DNA from: Mycobacterium decipiens
Lineage (GTDB): Bacteria; Actinomycetota; Actinomycetes; Mycobacteriales; Mycobacteriaceae
Direction: 5' to 3'
NCBI RefSeq assembly: GCF_963853665.1
Contig: NZ_OY970459.1
Location: 1,674,001-1,738,000, forward strand
DNA length: 64,000 bases
The notes under the pieces were generated by a model, which worked only from the letters and a program-made list of their open reading frames with translations, had not been told where the DNA came from and ran no database searches. The position numbers and the translations under genes were made by a program. Shown piece after piece: positions 30,030-40,102 of this stretch (within the stretch, counting starts at the first letter, position 1; each line of letters starts with the position of its first letter).

Positions 30030-30420
30030 CGACGAATGGCAAGCCGGCGACCGGCCGCTACCTCTCCGAAGCATCTATGGCGCTGCTCTACCCGACAGCG
30101 ATAATGTTCTGGTCGCCGCAATCAGCGGCGACCAGTAGACACCGCAAAACGGTCATGTCAAAGACCGCGGCTGCACGTTCCCCAACTGCGACGTCCCTGG
30201 CTACCTCACCGAGGTACAGCGACGCACCACCGAATGGATCCCACCGACCCACCTCGACCACGGCCAACCCCTACTTCCACCACGAAAAGCTCCTGTGCAC
30301 CGGCGACGGCGAGGACGAGGACCCCCAAGGTGAACCCGGTGAAAATGGGCAGCCCGGGTACCGGAAAGCCAGGCGAACTCCAGCTGCCCGCCCGGGGCTG
30401 TGGATGGACCCGCGACTGGG
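30030..30420 (+). pseudogene. REP13E12-type HNH endonuclease remnant with internal deletion
   Basis: Frame-shifted pieces match the C-terminus of the 13E12 repeat family: TGRYLSEAS, then VLVAAISGDQ, then [20 protein letters not shown], then [14 protein letters not shown], then [16 protein letters not shown]. Family members have an HNH block (VHHV...) between LTE and EWIPP, and that block is missing, so the catalytic centre is deleted. At least two frameshifts are needed to join the rest. It is dead as a nuclease. Confidence 0.65.
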
Positions 30421-30496
30421 GATGGTCGGTCGTTGTCGCGGCGGTGAGACGCGGTGCGTGGCAGGCGATGTCGGGGCCGGTGGGCAGGCTGGCCGC

Positions 30497-30874
30497 ATGA
30501 CAACGCTGAAGACAATGACTCGGGTTCAGCTGGGAGCGATGGGCGAGGCCCTCGCGGTCGATCACCTGGCGAGGATGGGGTTGCGGATCTTGAGCCGCAA
30601 CTGGCGCTGCCGCTATGGCGAGCTCGACGTGATCGCCTGCGACGCGGTCACCCGCACGGTGGTGTTCGTCGAGGTTAAGACCCGCACCGGCGACGGATAC
30701 GGGGGGCTCGCGCACGCGGTGACCGAGCGCAAGGTCCGCCGGCTGCGCCGGCTGGCCGGGCTTTGGCTTGCCGGCCAGGACGAGCGTTGGGCGGCGATCC
30801 GGATCGATGTGATCGGCGTGCGAATCGGCCGGTGCCCCGACCCAGAGCTCACCCACCTGCAAGGGATCGGCTGA
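30497..30874 (+). CDS. YraN-family nuclease-like protein (Rv2898c type)
   Basis: UPF0102/YraN protein of 125 residues with a restriction-endonuclease-like fold: GEALAVDHLARMGLRILSRNWR, GELDVIACD and VFVEVKTRTGDGYG (E-x-K site). It is thought to act in DNA uptake or recombination, mainly from linkage with comM and dprA. The stop overlaps the comM start (TGATG). The start at 30497 lies 77 nt after the decayed HNH remnant. Confidence 0.92.
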   Translation: MTTLKTMTRVQLGAMGEALAVDHLARMGLRILSRNWRCRYGELDVIACDAVTRTVVFVEVKTRTGDGYGGLAHAVTERKVRRLRRLAGLWLAGQDERWAAIRIDVIGVRIGRCPDPELTHLQGIG

Positions 30875-32385
30875 TGGCGCTGGGGCGCGCGTTCTCGGTC
30901 GCGGTTCGGGGGCTGGATGGCGAGATCGTGGAAATCGAGGCCGACATCACGTCGGGGCTGCCGGGTGTGCATCTGGTGGGGCTGCCCGACGCCGCGCTGC
31001 AGGAGTCCCGCGACCGAGTCCGCGCGGCGGTCACCAATTGCGGAAACAGCTGGCCGATGGCCCGGCTCACGCTCGCGCTGTCTCCGGCGACACTGCCGAA
31101 AATGGGGTCGGTCTATGACATTGCCCTGGCTGCGGCGGTGCTGTCGGCGCAACAAAAGAATCCGTGGGAACGTCTGGAGAAGACGGTCCTGTTGGGGGAG
31201 TTGTCGCTGGACGGGCGGGTCCGGCCGGTGCGTGGCGTGCTGCCCGCCGTGCTGGCGGCCAAACGTGACGGTTGGCCGGCCGTCGTCGTTCCGGCGGACA
31301 ACCTGGCCGAGGCCAGTCTGGTCGACGGCATCGACGTCTGGGGTGTTCGCACGCTGGGGCAGTTGCAGAGCTGGTTGCGCGGGTCCGCCGGCTTGTCCGA
31401 CAGGATCAGCGCGGTAGACACCACCCAGGAGCCCGCCGCGGACCTCGCCGATGTGGTGGGCCAGTCGCAAGCACGGTTCGCCGTCGAGGTGGCGGCCGCC
31501 GGGGCGCACCACCTCATGCTTACTGGTCCACCGGGAGTGGGAAAAACGATGTTGGCGCAACGCCTTCCGGGACTGCTGCCGTCGCTGTCGGGCGGCGAGT
31601 CACTGGAGGTCACCGCGATCCACTCGGTGGCCGGCCTGCTGTCGGGGGACACGCCGTTGATCACCAGGCCGCCGTTCGTGGCACCGCACCACAGTTCCAG
31701 CGTCGCCGCGCTCGTTGGTGGCGGATCGGGGATGGCGCGCCCGGGCGCGGTCAGCCGGGCGCACCGCGGCGTGCTGTTCCTCGACGAGTGCGCCGAGATC
31801 GGCCTGAGCGCGCTGGAGGCGTTGCGAACACCGTTGGAAGACGGCGAAATCCGCCTAGCCCGCCGCGACGGGGTGGCGTGCTACCCGGCTCGGTTCCAGC
31901 TGGTACTGGCCTCCAATCCATGCCCGTGCGCACCGGCTGATCCACGAGACTGCATCTGTGCGGCGGCTGCCAAACGCCGCTACCTGGGCAAATTGTCTGG
32001 GCCGCTGCTCGATCGGGTGGACCTACGGGTGCAGATGCACCCGCTTCGGGCCGGTGCGTTCTCGGCCGCCGACGGTGAGTCAACGTCACAGGTTCGGCAC
32101 CGGGTGGCGCTGGCCCGGGAGGCGGCCGCGCGGCGGTGGCAGCCACACGGATTCCGCACCAACGCCGAAGTCAGCGGGCCGCTATTGCGACGGAAGTTCC
32201 GGCCCAGCAGCGCCGCAATGGTCCCGTTGCGCACCGCGCTGGACCGAGGGCTGCTCAGCATTCGTGGTGTCGATCGCACCTTACGGGTGGCCTGGAGTTT
32301 GGCCGATTTGGCCGGTCGGATATCGCCGGGCATCGAGGAAGTGGCCGCCGCGCTGAGCTTCCGGCAACCAGGAGCGCAGCGATGA
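30874..32385 (+). CDS. YifB/ComM Mg-chelatase-like AAA+ ATPase
   Basis: AAA+ ATPase of 503 residues, same as M. tuberculosis Rv2897c. It has an N-terminal Lon-protease-like domain (ALGRAFSVAVRGLDGEIVEIE, GLPGVHLVGLPD), the Walker A GPPGVGKTMLAQRLPG, Walker B GVLFLDECAEI, and a C-terminal lid with NPCPC. ComM is a branch-migration helicase used in natural transformation. The start overlaps yraN, and the stop overlaps dprA (ATGA). Confidence 0.94.
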   Translation: MALGRAFSVAVRGLDGEIVEIEADITSGLPGVHLVGLPDAALQESRDRVRAAVTNCGNSWPMARLTLALSPATLPKMGSVYDIALAAAVLSAQQKNPWERLEKTVLLGELSLDGRVRPVRGVLPAVLAAKRDGWPAVVVPADNLAEASLVDGIDVWGVRTLGQLQSWLRGSAGLSDRISAVDTTQEPAADLADVVGQSQARFAVEVAAAGAHHLMLTGPPGVGKTMLAQRLPGLLPSLSGGESLEVTAIHSVAGLLSGDTPLITRPPFVAPHHSSSVAALVGGGSGMARPGAVSRAHRGVLFLDECAEIGLSALEALRTPLEDGEIRLARRDGVACYPARFQLVLASNPCPCAPADPRDCICAAAAKRRYLGKLSGPLLDRVDLRVQMHPLRAGAFSAADGESTSQVRHRVALAREAAARRWQPHGFRTNAEVSGPLLRRKFRPSSAAMVPLRTALDRGLLSIRGVDRTLRVAWSLADLAGRISPGIEEVAAALSFRQPGAQR

Positions 32386-33551
32386 GCGATCCGACGACAC
32401 GGGCCTGGGCTTATCTGTCCCGGGTGGCGGAACCGCCCTGCGCGCAGCTCGCCGCACTGGTGCGCCGTGTTGGCCCGGTGGAGGCCGCCGAGCGGGTGCG
32501 GCGCGGGCTGGTCGGCGACGACCTGGCGCGGCATACCGATGCCAGACGCGAGATCGACCGGGCCGCAGACGATCTCGAGCTACTGATGCGCCGCGCCGGG
32601 CGACTGGTCACCCCGGACGACGACGAGTGGCCAGCGCTGGCCTTCGCCGCCTTCGGCGGCGCCGGAGCCCGGGCGAGGCCGCGCGGCGAACCGCCGCTGG
32701 TGTTGTGGGCCCTGGGGCCCGCGCGTCTTGACGAAGTGCCGCACCGTGCGGCCGCCATCGTCGGAACCCGGGCCGCGACGAGCTACGGTGAGCACGTCGC
32801 GGCCGACCTGGCCGCCGGATTGGCCGAGCGCGACGTCGCGGTCGTCTCCGGTGCGGCATACGGGATCGACGGCGCGGCTCACCGCGCGGCGCTGGACTCC
32901 GATGGCATCACCGTGGCCGTACTGGCCGGCGGATTCGACATCCCCTATCCGGCTGGGCATTCGGCGTTGCTGCATCGCATTGCCCAGCACGGGGTGCTGT
33001 TCAGCGAATACCCGCCCGGAGTCCGTCCGGCCCGGCACCGGTTCCTGACCCGCAACCGGCTGGTGGCCGCGGTTGCGGGAGCAGCGGTAGTGGTGGAAGC
33101 GGGCCTGCGCAGCGGTGCCGCGAACACCGCCGCCTGGGCGCGGGCATTGGGCCGGGTGGTTGCCGCGGTGCCCGGGCCGGTGACGTCCTCGGCATCGGCG
33201 GGATGTCATGCGCTGCTGCGCCACGGTGCGGAGTTGGTTACCCGGGCCGACGACATCGTCGAGTTCGTCGGGCACATCGGTGAGTTGGCCGGCGACGAAG
33301 CTCGGCCTACCACAGCGTTCGACGGGCTGAGCGAGGCCGAACGCCGGGTGTTCGAGGCGCTGCCGGGCCGCGGCGCCGCAACGATCGACGAGATCGCCGT
33401 CGGATCGGGGCTGCCGCCCGTGCAGGCGTTGGGGCCGCTGGCAATCCTCGAGGTGGCCGGGTTGGCCGAATGCCGCGACGGCCGGTGGCGAATAGTCCGC
33501 GCCGGTTCTGGTCAGCCCACGGCCGGAAGAGCGGCGGCACGGCTCGTATAG
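32382..33551 (+). CDS. dprA: DNA processing protein DprA
   Basis: Loads RecA on single-stranded DNA in recombination or transformation. It has 389 residues as in M. tuberculosis Rv2896c. The Rossmann-like DprA core contains AAIVGTRAATSYGEHVA, VVSGAAYGIDGAAHRAAL, VAVLAGGFDIPYP and SEYPPGVRPARHRFLTRNRL. A C-terminal winged-helix domain follows (AERRVFEALPGRGAATIDEIA). The ATG overlaps the comM stop by 4 nt, so yraN-comM-dprA is one operon. Confidence 0.95.
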   Translation: MSDPTTRAWAYLSRVAEPPCAQLAALVRRVGPVEAAERVRRGLVGDDLARHTDARREIDRAADDLELLMRRAGRLVTPDDDEWPALAFAAFGGAGARARPRGEPPLVLWALGPARLDEVPHRAAAIVGTRAATSYGEHVAADLAAGLAERDVAVVSGAAYGIDGAAHRAALDSDGITVAVLAGGFDIPYPAGHSALLHRIAQHGVLFSEYPPGVRPARHRFLTRNRLVAAVAGAAVVVEAGLRSGAANTAAWARALGRVVAAVPGPVTSSASAGCHALLRHGAELVTRADDIVEFVGHIGELAGDEARPTTAFDGLSEAERRVFEALPGRGAATIDEIAVGSGLPPVQALGPLAILEVAGLAECRDGRWRIVRAGSGQPTAGRAAARLV

Positions 33552-33583
33552 TCGACTGGGTTCGGGTCTGGACAGGAGGACAC

Positions 33584-34435
33584 GTGGCGGGTCGACCACT
33601 GCAACCCTTTGAAGTCGTCACCACCCGACAACTCGCGCCACACATGGTCCGGGTTGTGCTCGGCGGCAGCGGCTTCGACACCTTCGTCCCCAGCCACTTC
33701 ACCGACTCCTACGTCAAGGTGGTGTTCGTCGCCGACGATGTCGATGTGGCCGGGTTGCCGCGGCCGTTGACGCTGGACAGTTTTGCCGACCTGCCCGCCG
33801 CGAAGCGGCCCTCGGTGCGCACCATGACTGTTCGTCACGTCGACGTCGCGGCTCGCGAGATCGCCGTGGACATCGTGATCCACGGTGAACACGGGATAGC
33901 CGGGCCGTGGGCGGCCGCCGCCCAGCCCGGCCAGCCGCTATATCTGATGGGGCCGGGCGGCGCGTACACCCCCGACCCGGCCGCCGACTGGCATCTGCTG
34001 GCCGGTGACGAATCCGCGATACCCGCCATCGCGGCCGCGCTGGAAGCATTGCCCCCCAACGCAATCGGCAAGGTGTTCATCGAAGTTGCCGGCCCGGACG
34101 ACGAGATCGGCTTGACCGCGCCGGAGTCCGTCGAGGTGAACTGGGTTTATCGGGGCGGCCGCGCCGATCTGGTTGCCGAGGACCGCGCCGGTGATCACTC
34201 GCCATTGATCGAGGCGGTCACCACCACGCAGTGGCTACCCGGACAGGTCCACGTCTTCATCCACGGCGAGGCGCAAGCCGTTATGCACAACTTGCGGCCG
34301 CACATCCGCAACGAGCGCGGTGTGGAAGCGAAGTGGGCGTCGTCGATCTCCGGCTACTGGCGGCGCGGCCGCACCGAGGAGACGTTTCGGCAATGGAAGA
34401 AAGAACTGGCTGAGACAGAGGCTGGGACTCCATAG
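33584..34435 (+). CDS. viuB: Siderophore-interacting FAD reductase ViuB-like
   Basis: SIP-type NAD(P)H:ferric-siderophore reductase, 283 residues, the same as M. tuberculosis ViuB. The FAD-binding barrel has [12 protein letters not shown] and [21 protein letters not shown] segments, and the [17 protein letters not shown] loop reads [14 protein letters not shown]. The C-terminal domain has [14 protein letters not shown] and [15 protein letters not shown]. The GTG start has AGGAGGA 4 nt upstream, and TATAGT at 33547-33552 could be its -10. Expected role: iron release from siderophores. Confidence 0.92.
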   Translation: MAGRPLQPFEVVTTRQLAPHMVRVVLGGSGFDTFVPSHFTDSYVKVVFVADDVDVAGLPRPLTLDSFADLPAAKRPSVRTMTVRHVDVAAREIAVDIVIHGEHGIAGPWAAAAQPGQPLYLMGPGGAYTPDPAADWHLLAGDESAIPAIAAALEALPPNAIGKVFIEVAGPDDEIGLTAPESVEVNWVYRGGRADLVAEDRAGDHSPLIEAVTTTQWLPGQVHVFIHGEAQAVMHNLRPHIRNERGVEAKWASSISGYWRRGRTEETFRQWKKELAETEAGTP

Positions 34436-34461
34436 CGGCTACCGGATGGCATTCTCGTCGG

Positions 34462-35634
34462 ATGGCATTCTCACCCGCATTCGGGGACTACCAGAACGAG
34501 ATATACCTGCAGGGGCTGGCCGGGGTGGTGCCGTCGCTGCCGATGGTCTTCAGCGAGTTGGAGGCCAAGGCCGCCACGGCGTTGCCTCCATCGGTGTGGT
34601 CGTACGTTGCCGGAGGAGCCGGCGACGAGCGCACCCAGCGGGCCAACTGCGAGGCCTTCCAGCGATGGGGCCTGATGCCGCGCATGTTCGTCGGCGCGGC
34701 CAGCCGCGACCTGTCCGTTGAGCTGTTCGGGCTGACCTTGCCGGTTCCGCTGTTGATGGCGCCGATCGGTGTCATCGGACTGTGTGCCCAAGACGGCCAC
34801 GGCGACCTGGCCGCTGCGCGCGCGGCCGCACGGACCGGTGTCCCGATGATCGCCTCGACGCTGTCGGTCGACCCGATGGAAGATGTCGCCGCGGCGCTCG
34901 GCGATACTCCCGGGTTCTTTCAGCTGTACACCCCGACCGACCGGGAGCTGGCCGCCAGCCTGGTGCACCGCGCCGAAGCGGCCGGCTTCAAGGGCATCGT
35001 CGTCACGCTCGACACCTGGGTAACCGGTTGGCGGCCGCGGGACCTGAGTACGGCCAATTTCCCTCAGCTGCGTGGGCATTGCCTGAGCAACTACACCAGC
35101 GATCCGGTCTTTCGTGCCGGCCTGCAACGACCGCCCGAGGAGGACCCGCAGGGCGCCGTGCTGCGCTGGGTGCAAATCTTCGGGTCCGCGTTGACCTGGG
35201 ACGACCTCGGCTGGTTGCGCTCGCTGACCGATCTGCCGCTGATCGTGAAGGGCGTTTGTCATCCCGACGACGCCCGACGCGCCAAAGACGGCGGCGTCGA
35301 CGGCATCTACTGCTCCAACCACGGTGGCCGGCAAGCCAACGGTGGCCTGCCCGCGCTGGACTGCCTGCCGGGAGTCGTCGAGGCCGCCGACGGGTTGCCG
35401 GTGCTGTTCGACTCCGGGATCCGCAGCGGCGCGGACGTCGTCAAAGCACTGGCACTGGGTGCGACCGCGGCGGCCCTCGGCCGCCCGTATGCCTACGGTT
35501 TGGCGCTGGGCGGCGTCGACGGCGTCGTGCACGTGCTGCGCATGATGCTCGCCGAAGCGGACCTGATCATGGCCGTCGATGGCTACCCGACACTGAAAGA
35601 TCTCACCCCGGAAACATTGCGGCGCGTCGACTGA
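34462..35634 (+). CDS. FMN-dependent alpha-hydroxyacid oxidase, lactate 2-monooxygenase-like
   Basis: Member of the FMN-dependent alpha-hydroxyacid oxidizing family, 390 residues. It shows [40 protein letters not shown], the active-site block [15 protein letters not shown] (catalytic His and Arg) and [17 protein letters not shown]. Length and the [14 protein letters not shown] start resemble lactate 2-monooxygenase of M. smegmatis, which converts lactate to acetate and CO2. The ATG sits in a small duplication (GGATGGCATTCTC twice, 16 nt apart). I do not recall it between viuB and xerC in H37Rv. Confidence 0.87.
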   Translation: MAFSPAFGDYQNEIYLQGLAGVVPSLPMVFSELEAKAATALPPSVWSYVAGGAGDERTQRANCEAFQRWGLMPRMFVGAASRDLSVELFGLTLPVPLLMAPIGVIGLCAQDGHGDLAAARAAARTGVPMIASTLSVDPMEDVAAALGDTPGFFQLYTPTDRELAASLVHRAEAAGFKGIVVTLDTWVTGWRPRDLSTANFPQLRGHCLSNYTSDPVFRAGLQRPPEEDPQGAVLRWVQIFGSALTWDDLGWLRSLTDLPLIVKGVCHPDDARRAKDGGVDGIYCSNHGGRQANGGLPALDCLPGVVEAADGLPVLFDSGIRSGADVVKALALGATAAALGRPYAYGLALGGVDGVVHVLRMMLAEADLIMAVDGYPTLKDLTPETLRRVD

Positions 35635-35667
35635 GGCGGCCCAGGCTCTGTCTGCGAGCGTGGGGGA

Positions 35668-36576
35668 GTGCCGGATAGGAACGAGGCGATCCTCGACGAG
35701 TTCGACGACTACCTGGCCCTGCAATGCGGTCGTTCGGTACACACCCGTCGCGCCTACCTGGGCGATCTGCGATCGCTCTTCGCGTTTCTCGTCGACCGCG
35801 GATCGAGTCTGGACACGCTGACCCTGCCGGTACTGCGGTCTTGGCTGGCCGCGACGGCGGGTGCGGGCGCCGCCCGCACGACCTTGGCCCGTCGCACTTC
35901 GGCGGTCAAGGCGTTCACCGCCTGGGCGGTTCGGCGCGGGCTGCTGGCCGATGATCCCGCGGCCCGGCTGCAGGTGCCCAAGGCACGCCGCACCCTGCCG
36001 GCGGTGCTGCGTCAGGATCAGGCACTGCGGGCCATGGCTGCCGCCAAATCTGGTGCAGAGCAAGGTGATCCGCTGGCGCTGCGGGATCGGCTGCTCGTCG
36101 AGCTGTTGTACGCCACCGGTATCCGGGTCAGCGAGCTGTGCGGCCTGGACGTTGACGACGTCGACACCGGGCATCGGTTGGTTCGGGTTCTCGGCAAGGG
36201 CAACAAGCAGCGCACCGTCCCGTTCGGGCAGCCGGCCGCCGATGCGCTGAGCGACTGGTTAGCCGACGGGCGTCCCGCGCTGGTGACCGCGGCGTCCGGG
36301 CCGGCGCTGCTGCTGGGCGCGCGGGGCCGGCGCCTCGATGTGCGACAGGCCCGCACCGTGGTGCACCAGACCGTGGCCGCGGTGGACGGCGCGCCCGATA
36401 TGGGGCCGCACGGGCTGCGGCACAGCGCAGCCACTCACCTGCTGGAAGGTGGGGCCGACCTGCGGGTGGTCCAGGAACTGCTCGGTCATTCCAGTTTGGC
36501 GACCACGCAGCTGTACACCCACGTCGCGGTCGCCCGGTTGCGGGCGGTGCACGAGCAGGCCCATCCGCGGGCCTAA
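35668..36576 (+). CDS. xerC: Tyrosine recombinase XerC
   Basis: Site-specific recombinase that with XerD resolves chromosome dimers at dif. The 302 residues have an N-terminal SAM-like domain and the catalytic set: Arg in GIRVSELCG, Lys in GKGNKQRTV, HxxR in [11 protein letters not shown], His in [10 protein letters not shown] and Tyr in [10 protein letters not shown]. The GTG start is not well supported by a Shine-Dalgarno. Conserved sequence begins at AILDEFD, a few codons in. It is convergent with the LLM oxidoreductase gene. Confidence 0.95.
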   Translation: MPDRNEAILDEFDDYLALQCGRSVHTRRAYLGDLRSLFAFLVDRGSSLDTLTLPVLRSWLAATAGAGAARTTLARRTSAVKAFTAWAVRRGLLADDPAARLQVPKARRTLPAVLRQDQALRAMAAAKSGAEQGDPLALRDRLLVELLYATGIRVSELCGLDVDDVDTGHRLVRVLGKGNKQRTVPFGQPAADALSDWLADGRPALVTAASGPALLLGARGRRLDVRQARTVVHQTVAAVDGAPDMGPHGLRHSAATHLLEGGADLRVVQELLGHSSLATTQLYTHVAVARLRAVHEQAHPRA

Positions 36577-36594
36577 CCCCTCAGGTCAGTACAC

Positions 36595-37566
36595 CTAGCG
36601 CAACAGCGCGATGACCTCGGCGAGGTCGCCCAGCGCCGAGGCGCGGCCGGCCAACTCGTCGAACACCGTCCAGTAACTGACGCCGAACCGCCGTTGCCGG
36701 GCGGTGAGGGTCTCGGCCATCTGCTCGTGCGTGCCGAGCAGCAGAAACGGCGAGTCCATGACCTGCTCGGGCGTGATCCCGCCGAAGGTGGTCGCCAGTT
36801 CGGCGGCGGCTGCGTGCCGGTCGTCGGTGCAGACCACCGCCTGGATCAGCACGTTGAGTTCGATTGCGTCGAAGCGGTCGCCCGCGGCATCCCGTACCAA
36901 CCCGATTCGGTTGGCCAGGCCCGCCGCGTTGAAGTGGGACAACCGGACCTCGGTGGCGTCGCGGTTGTGGCTGATCCCGGCCAGGCCGACGATGTCGGCG
37001 ACGCGTCCGCCCAGCCGCAGTACCTCCGTCCCGTTGCCGCCGACCAACAGCGGGACCCGGGTCTTTGGTGGTGCGACGAGTGCGCCCGGTTCGGCGTGCA
37101 CCCGGTAGTAGGCCCCGTCGAAATCGACGGGCCCGGCATCCAGCAGGGCACGGATCAGGTTCGTCGATTCAATCAGCCGCGCCACCCGTGTTGCGCCGGG
37201 GTCGAATGCGATGCCGGCGGCGTCGTATTCGGACTTCATGTGGCCGGCGCCCAGTCCCAGCTCGAAGCGGCCATCAGAGACGGTGGCGACACTGGCCGCC
37301 TCCCGAGCGGTGTCCACGGGATGGCGAAAGTCGTTGTTGAGCACCAACGTGCCGGTATGCAGTCGCTGGGTGGCCATCGCCGCTGCGGTCGCTCCCGCGA
37401 ACGGCGACATCGAGGGCACCAGGTGGTCCGGGAAGGTCAGTACGTCAAATCCGGCTGTCTCGACGGCCCGCGCGAAGGCGCGCATCTGGGGGCCGGTGCG
37501 TGGTAACGGGGCCGCCAACCCGAAACGCAGCGGACGTGATTGATGAGCGGTGCTGGCGACGGTCAT
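36595..37566 (-). CDS. F420-dependent LLM-class oxidoreductase (Rv2893 type)
   Basis: Luciferase-like (alpha/beta)8 protein of 323 residues, probably F420-dependent. It has LRFGLAAPLPRTG, GFDVLTFPDHLVP, the GRFELGLGAGHMKSEYDAAGI block and TRVPLLVGGNGTEVL. The substrate is unknown. The ATG at 37566 is preferred over the longer frame because TACGGT lies 7 nt upstream. Confidence 0.9.
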   Translation of the reverse strand: MTVASTAHQSRPLRFGLAAPLPRTGPQMRAFARAVETAGFDVLTFPDHLVPSMSPFAGATAAAMATQRLHTGTLVLNNDFRHPVDTAREAASVATVSDGRFELGLGAGHMKSEYDAAGIAFDPGATRVARLIESTNLIRALLDAGPVDFDGAYYRVHAEPGALVAPPKTRVPLLVGGNGTEVLRLGGRVADIVGLAGISHNRDATEVRLSHFNAAGLANRIGLVRDAAGDRFDAIELNVLIQAVVCTDDRHAAAAELATTFGGITPEQVMDSPFLLLGTHEQMAETLTARQRRFGVSYWTVFDELAGRASALGDLAEVIALLR

Positions 37567-37573
37567 GGAGTCG

Positions 37574-37579
37574 ACCGTA
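37574..37579 (-). promoter_or_regulatory. Putative -10 box of the LLM oxidoreductase gene
   Basis: Read on the minus strand this is TACGGT (TANNNT), 7 nt before the ATG, consistent with a leaderless transcript. Confidence 0.4.
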
Positions 37580-38069
37580 GGCGCGCAGTCGATGCGGCCC
37601 GCCCGGCGGTGCACCGGTTCGAGTCGAATCGCCGTCGACAGCGGTAGGGCCAACGGCTCCGAGATGGCGCGGACCGCCCGGCCCAAAGATCGAACCGTGG
37701 GTAAATGGTTGACCCGCTGAAGATGAACGGTAACCGGCGGGGAATTGATTATTCGGCGCCTTTCACGGCAAGCGCATTTCGCTGGTATGCACCTACCTCG
37801 AAACGCCGGTGCGGCGGTTGCGGTCGCACCGGAATTCGGCTGTCGGCGGTGAGGGCACGCGATGGACTGGCTTGTTCAACGACCGGGATGGTTGCCGCTG
37901 GATGATGCGCGTCGAGGGCCGGCGGGTGGTGCACGCCGACGGCTGCTACCGGGCAGCGACCTGAAACTGGCAATCCATGACCGGTTCGTGACCGCAGCAC
38001 CGGCCACCACCGATTTCGGTGGGGCGGGGAACTACGCCGCGATCCCGGCCGGCTGAGGAGGGATGGGCG
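37580..38069. other. Intergenic region before PPE45
   Basis: About 490 nt between the divergent LLM oxidoreductase and PPE45 genes. A 64-codon plus-strand frame (37862-38056) and longer minus-strand frames exist but match nothing. GAGGAGG at 38055-38061 is the Shine-Dalgarno of PPE45. No clear promoter was found. Confidence 0.4.
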
Positions 38070-39341
38070 TTGGACTTTGGGGTGTTGCCGCCCGAGATCA
38101 ACTCCGGTCGCATTTATGCCGGACCGGGATCGGGGCCCATGCTGGCCGCGGCGGCGGCCTGGGATGGTTTGGCGGCCGAATTGGGCTTGGCCGCCGCCGG
38201 TTACGGTTCGGTCATCTCGGAGCTGACCGGTGCGCACTGGGCGGGGCCCGCATCGGCGTCGATGGTGGCCGCGGTCACGCCCTATTTGGCGTGGCTCGGC
38301 GCCACCGCCGGGCAGGCGGAGCAGGCGGGAATGCAGGCCAGAGCGGCCGCAGCAGCCTATGAGCTGGCGTTCGTGATGACGGTGCCGCCGCCGGCGATTG
38401 CGGCAAATCGGGCGTTGTTGATGGCACTGATCGCGACCAACTTTTTTGGGCAGAACACACCGGCGATCGCGGCCACCGAGGCCCTGTACGTCGAGATGTG
38501 GGCCCAAGACGCTGCCGCCATGTACACCTATGCCGGTTCCTCGGCAACCGCCACGGTGTTGAGCCCGTTCACCTCGGCGCCAGCAACCACCAACCCGGCC
38601 GCACTGGCCGGTCAGGCCGCGGCGGTCGGCGCAGCCGCCGCCACCCAGGCCGGCCTTTCCGCGCCCACGGCATCGTCGACGATCCCGCAGCTCGCCACCG
38701 CAGCCACAGTGCCCCAGCTGCTACAGCAATTCGCCTCGACGACGTTGTTCCCGCGGTACTCGGCATTTGCGCAATGGCTTCAAGAGCATTTGCCCGGTCT
38801 TACACCCGACAACAGAATGACCATCGTTCGGTTCCTGGGACTCACGTATTTCGACGAAGGGCTACTCCAATTCGACGCGTCGCTCGCACAGTCATTCATC
38901 CCGGGCACTCCGGGCGGTGCCGGCGACTCCGGGTCCTCGGTTCTTGACAGCTGGGGCCCGAGCATCTTTTCCGGCCCGCGGGCGAGCCCAAGCGTCGTAG
39001 GGGGCGGGGTGGTGGGCGGGGTTCATACGCCCCAGCCGTACTGGTACTGGGCGCTAGACCGGGAAACCGTTGGCGGGTCGATGTCGGCGGCGCTGGGCAA
39101 GGGCAGCTCGGTTGGGCCGTTGTCGGTGTCGCCCGATTGGGCCGTGCGCGCTCGATTGGCAGGCCCGGGGGCCTGGCGGTTGCCCGGCGAGGAGGTCGCG
39201 CCCCTGCGCTCGCCGGCGGAAGACGCGCTGCTCCGGGGAATTGCCCCGATGACCAGCGCCGGCCAAAGCACCGGTGGCGGTTTTGTGCACAAGTACGGGT
39301 TCCGCCTGGCGGTGATGCAGCGTCCGCCCTTTGCCGGATAG
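38070..39341 (+). CDS. PPE45: PPE-family protein PPE45
   Basis: PPE protein of 423 residues with the N-terminal [20 protein letters not shown] domain (about 1-180, including WDGLAAELG and [15 protein letters not shown]). The C-terminal half is Ala/Gly/Ser rich. GPLSVSPDW near residue 355 resembles the SVP-subfamily motif GxxSVPxxW with Ser replacing the Pro. The C-terminal [16 protein letters not shown] end is typical of the subfamily. The start is TTG with GAGGAGG upstream, and no PE partner is adjacent. PPE proteins are ESX substrates of the mycobacterial surface. Its last 288 nt are antisense to the M23 peptidase gene. Confidence 0.9.
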   Translation: MDFGVLPPEINSGRIYAGPGSGPMLAAAAAWDGLAAELGLAAAGYGSVISELTGAHWAGPASASMVAAVTPYLAWLGATAGQAEQAGMQARAAAAAYELAFVMTVPPPAIAANRALLMALIATNFFGQNTPAIAATEALYVEMWAQDAAAMYTYAGSSATATVLSPFTSAPATTNPAALAGQAAAVGAAAATQAGLSAPTASSTIPQLATAATVPQLLQQFASTTLFPRYSAFAQWLQEHLPGLTPDNRMTIVRFLGLTYFDEGLLQFDASLAQSFIPGTPGGAGDSGSSVLDSWGPSIFSGPRASPSVVGGGVVGGVHTPQPYWYWALDRETVGGSMSAALGKGSSVGPLSVSPDWAVRARLAGPGAWRLPGEEVAPLRSPAEDALLRGIAPMTSAGQSTGGGFVHKYGFRLAVMQRPPFAG

Positions 39342-39821
39342 CGGCTTGAGTCGTATCGGTGTGGATCCCAGCAGGCCCAGCGGATCGACATATTTGGTGC
39401 CCGAAGCCGGTCCCCACATCGCTCCCCAGTGCAGGCATGCGGCGGCTGGACAGCCGCGGTGCCCGGCCGCCAGCTCGCCGATCACGGTCTGCGCCGACAC
39501 CAGCTGACCGACCCGGACCCGGGCGAGCACCGGCTCGTAGCTGGTGCGCAGTCCGCCCGGGTGGGCCAGGGACACCACCGGCCGGCCGGCGAGCGGCCCG
39601 GCGAACACGACAGTCGCGCTGCCGGCGGCGTATACCGGCTGACCGGGCACCCCGGCCAGGTCAACACCCCGGTGCCCCGGATGCCAATCCGGCGACGGGG
39701 CGTCAAATCCCCGCAGCACCCTCGGCGGCGGCCGCAGCGGCCAGTTCAGCCGCACGTCGTCAGCAGCGGCGGGTGCCGCGCTGATCAGCGTGCACCACAG
39801 CAGCAGTACTACCCAGCGCAT
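39054..39821 (-). CDS. Secreted M23-type peptidase-like protein (Rv2891 type)
   Basis: LytM/M23 fold protein of 255 residues with a signal peptide ([19 protein letters not shown]). The first zinc motif is HRGVDLAG (H-x3-D). The second, normally HxH, reads CLHWGAM, so one ligand is Cys and catalysis is doubtful. The family fold ends near residue 160. The remaining residues are Arg/Gln rich and lie entirely antisense to PPE45, so they may be read-through of a displaced stop. The M. tuberculosis homologue is about 249 residues with a similar overlap. Confidence 0.8.
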   Translation of the reverse strand: MRWVVLLLWCTLISAAPAAADDVRLNWPLRPPPRVLRGFDAPSPDWHPGHRGVDLAGVPGQPVYAAGSATVVFAGPLAGRPVVSLAHPGGLRTSYEPVLARVRVGQLVSAQTVIGELAAGHRGCPAAACLHWGAMWGPASGTKYVDPLGLLGSTPIRLKPLSGKGRTLHHRQAEPVLVHKTATGALAGAGHRGNSPEQRVFRRRAQGRDLLAGQPPGPRACQSSAHGPIGRHRQRPNRAALAQRRRHRPANGFPV

Positions 39822-40102
39822 CTGGTCAGTTCAGTGCGTCCATGCTGGCGGGGCCACTCACCGCGGCCAGTTCTGTGGAGTACGACGCTCGGTGTAAACT
39901 TCTCGGCGCAGCTCGCAGTAGCGGGCTGACTTCGCGCGTCTGCACGTGATCTTTTGACGCCCAGTCGCCTCAGGATCCGCAACAGCATGCCGAGCGGTCC
40001 CGTTCCGGGTTTCCCAAACGGGTTCGGCATCGCAGCAGACGCCAGGGCCTGGCTTCACCCGAAGCCGGGCGAACAACCGACACAAAAGGACATCGGCTGA
40101 CT
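39822..40102 (+). promoter_or_regulatory. rpsB leader region with putative -10
   Basis: Between the divergent M23 gene and rpsB. TAAACT at 39895-39900 is the best -10 candidate and would give a leader of about 195 nt. An AAAGGA Shine-Dalgarno lies before the rpsB ATG. No obvious terminator or S2-binding structure was identified. Confidence 0.35.

Noticed and set aside
37615..37640. GGTTCGAGTCGAATC resembles a tRNA T-arm
   Set aside because: No acceptor, D-arm or anticodon stem could be paired around it.
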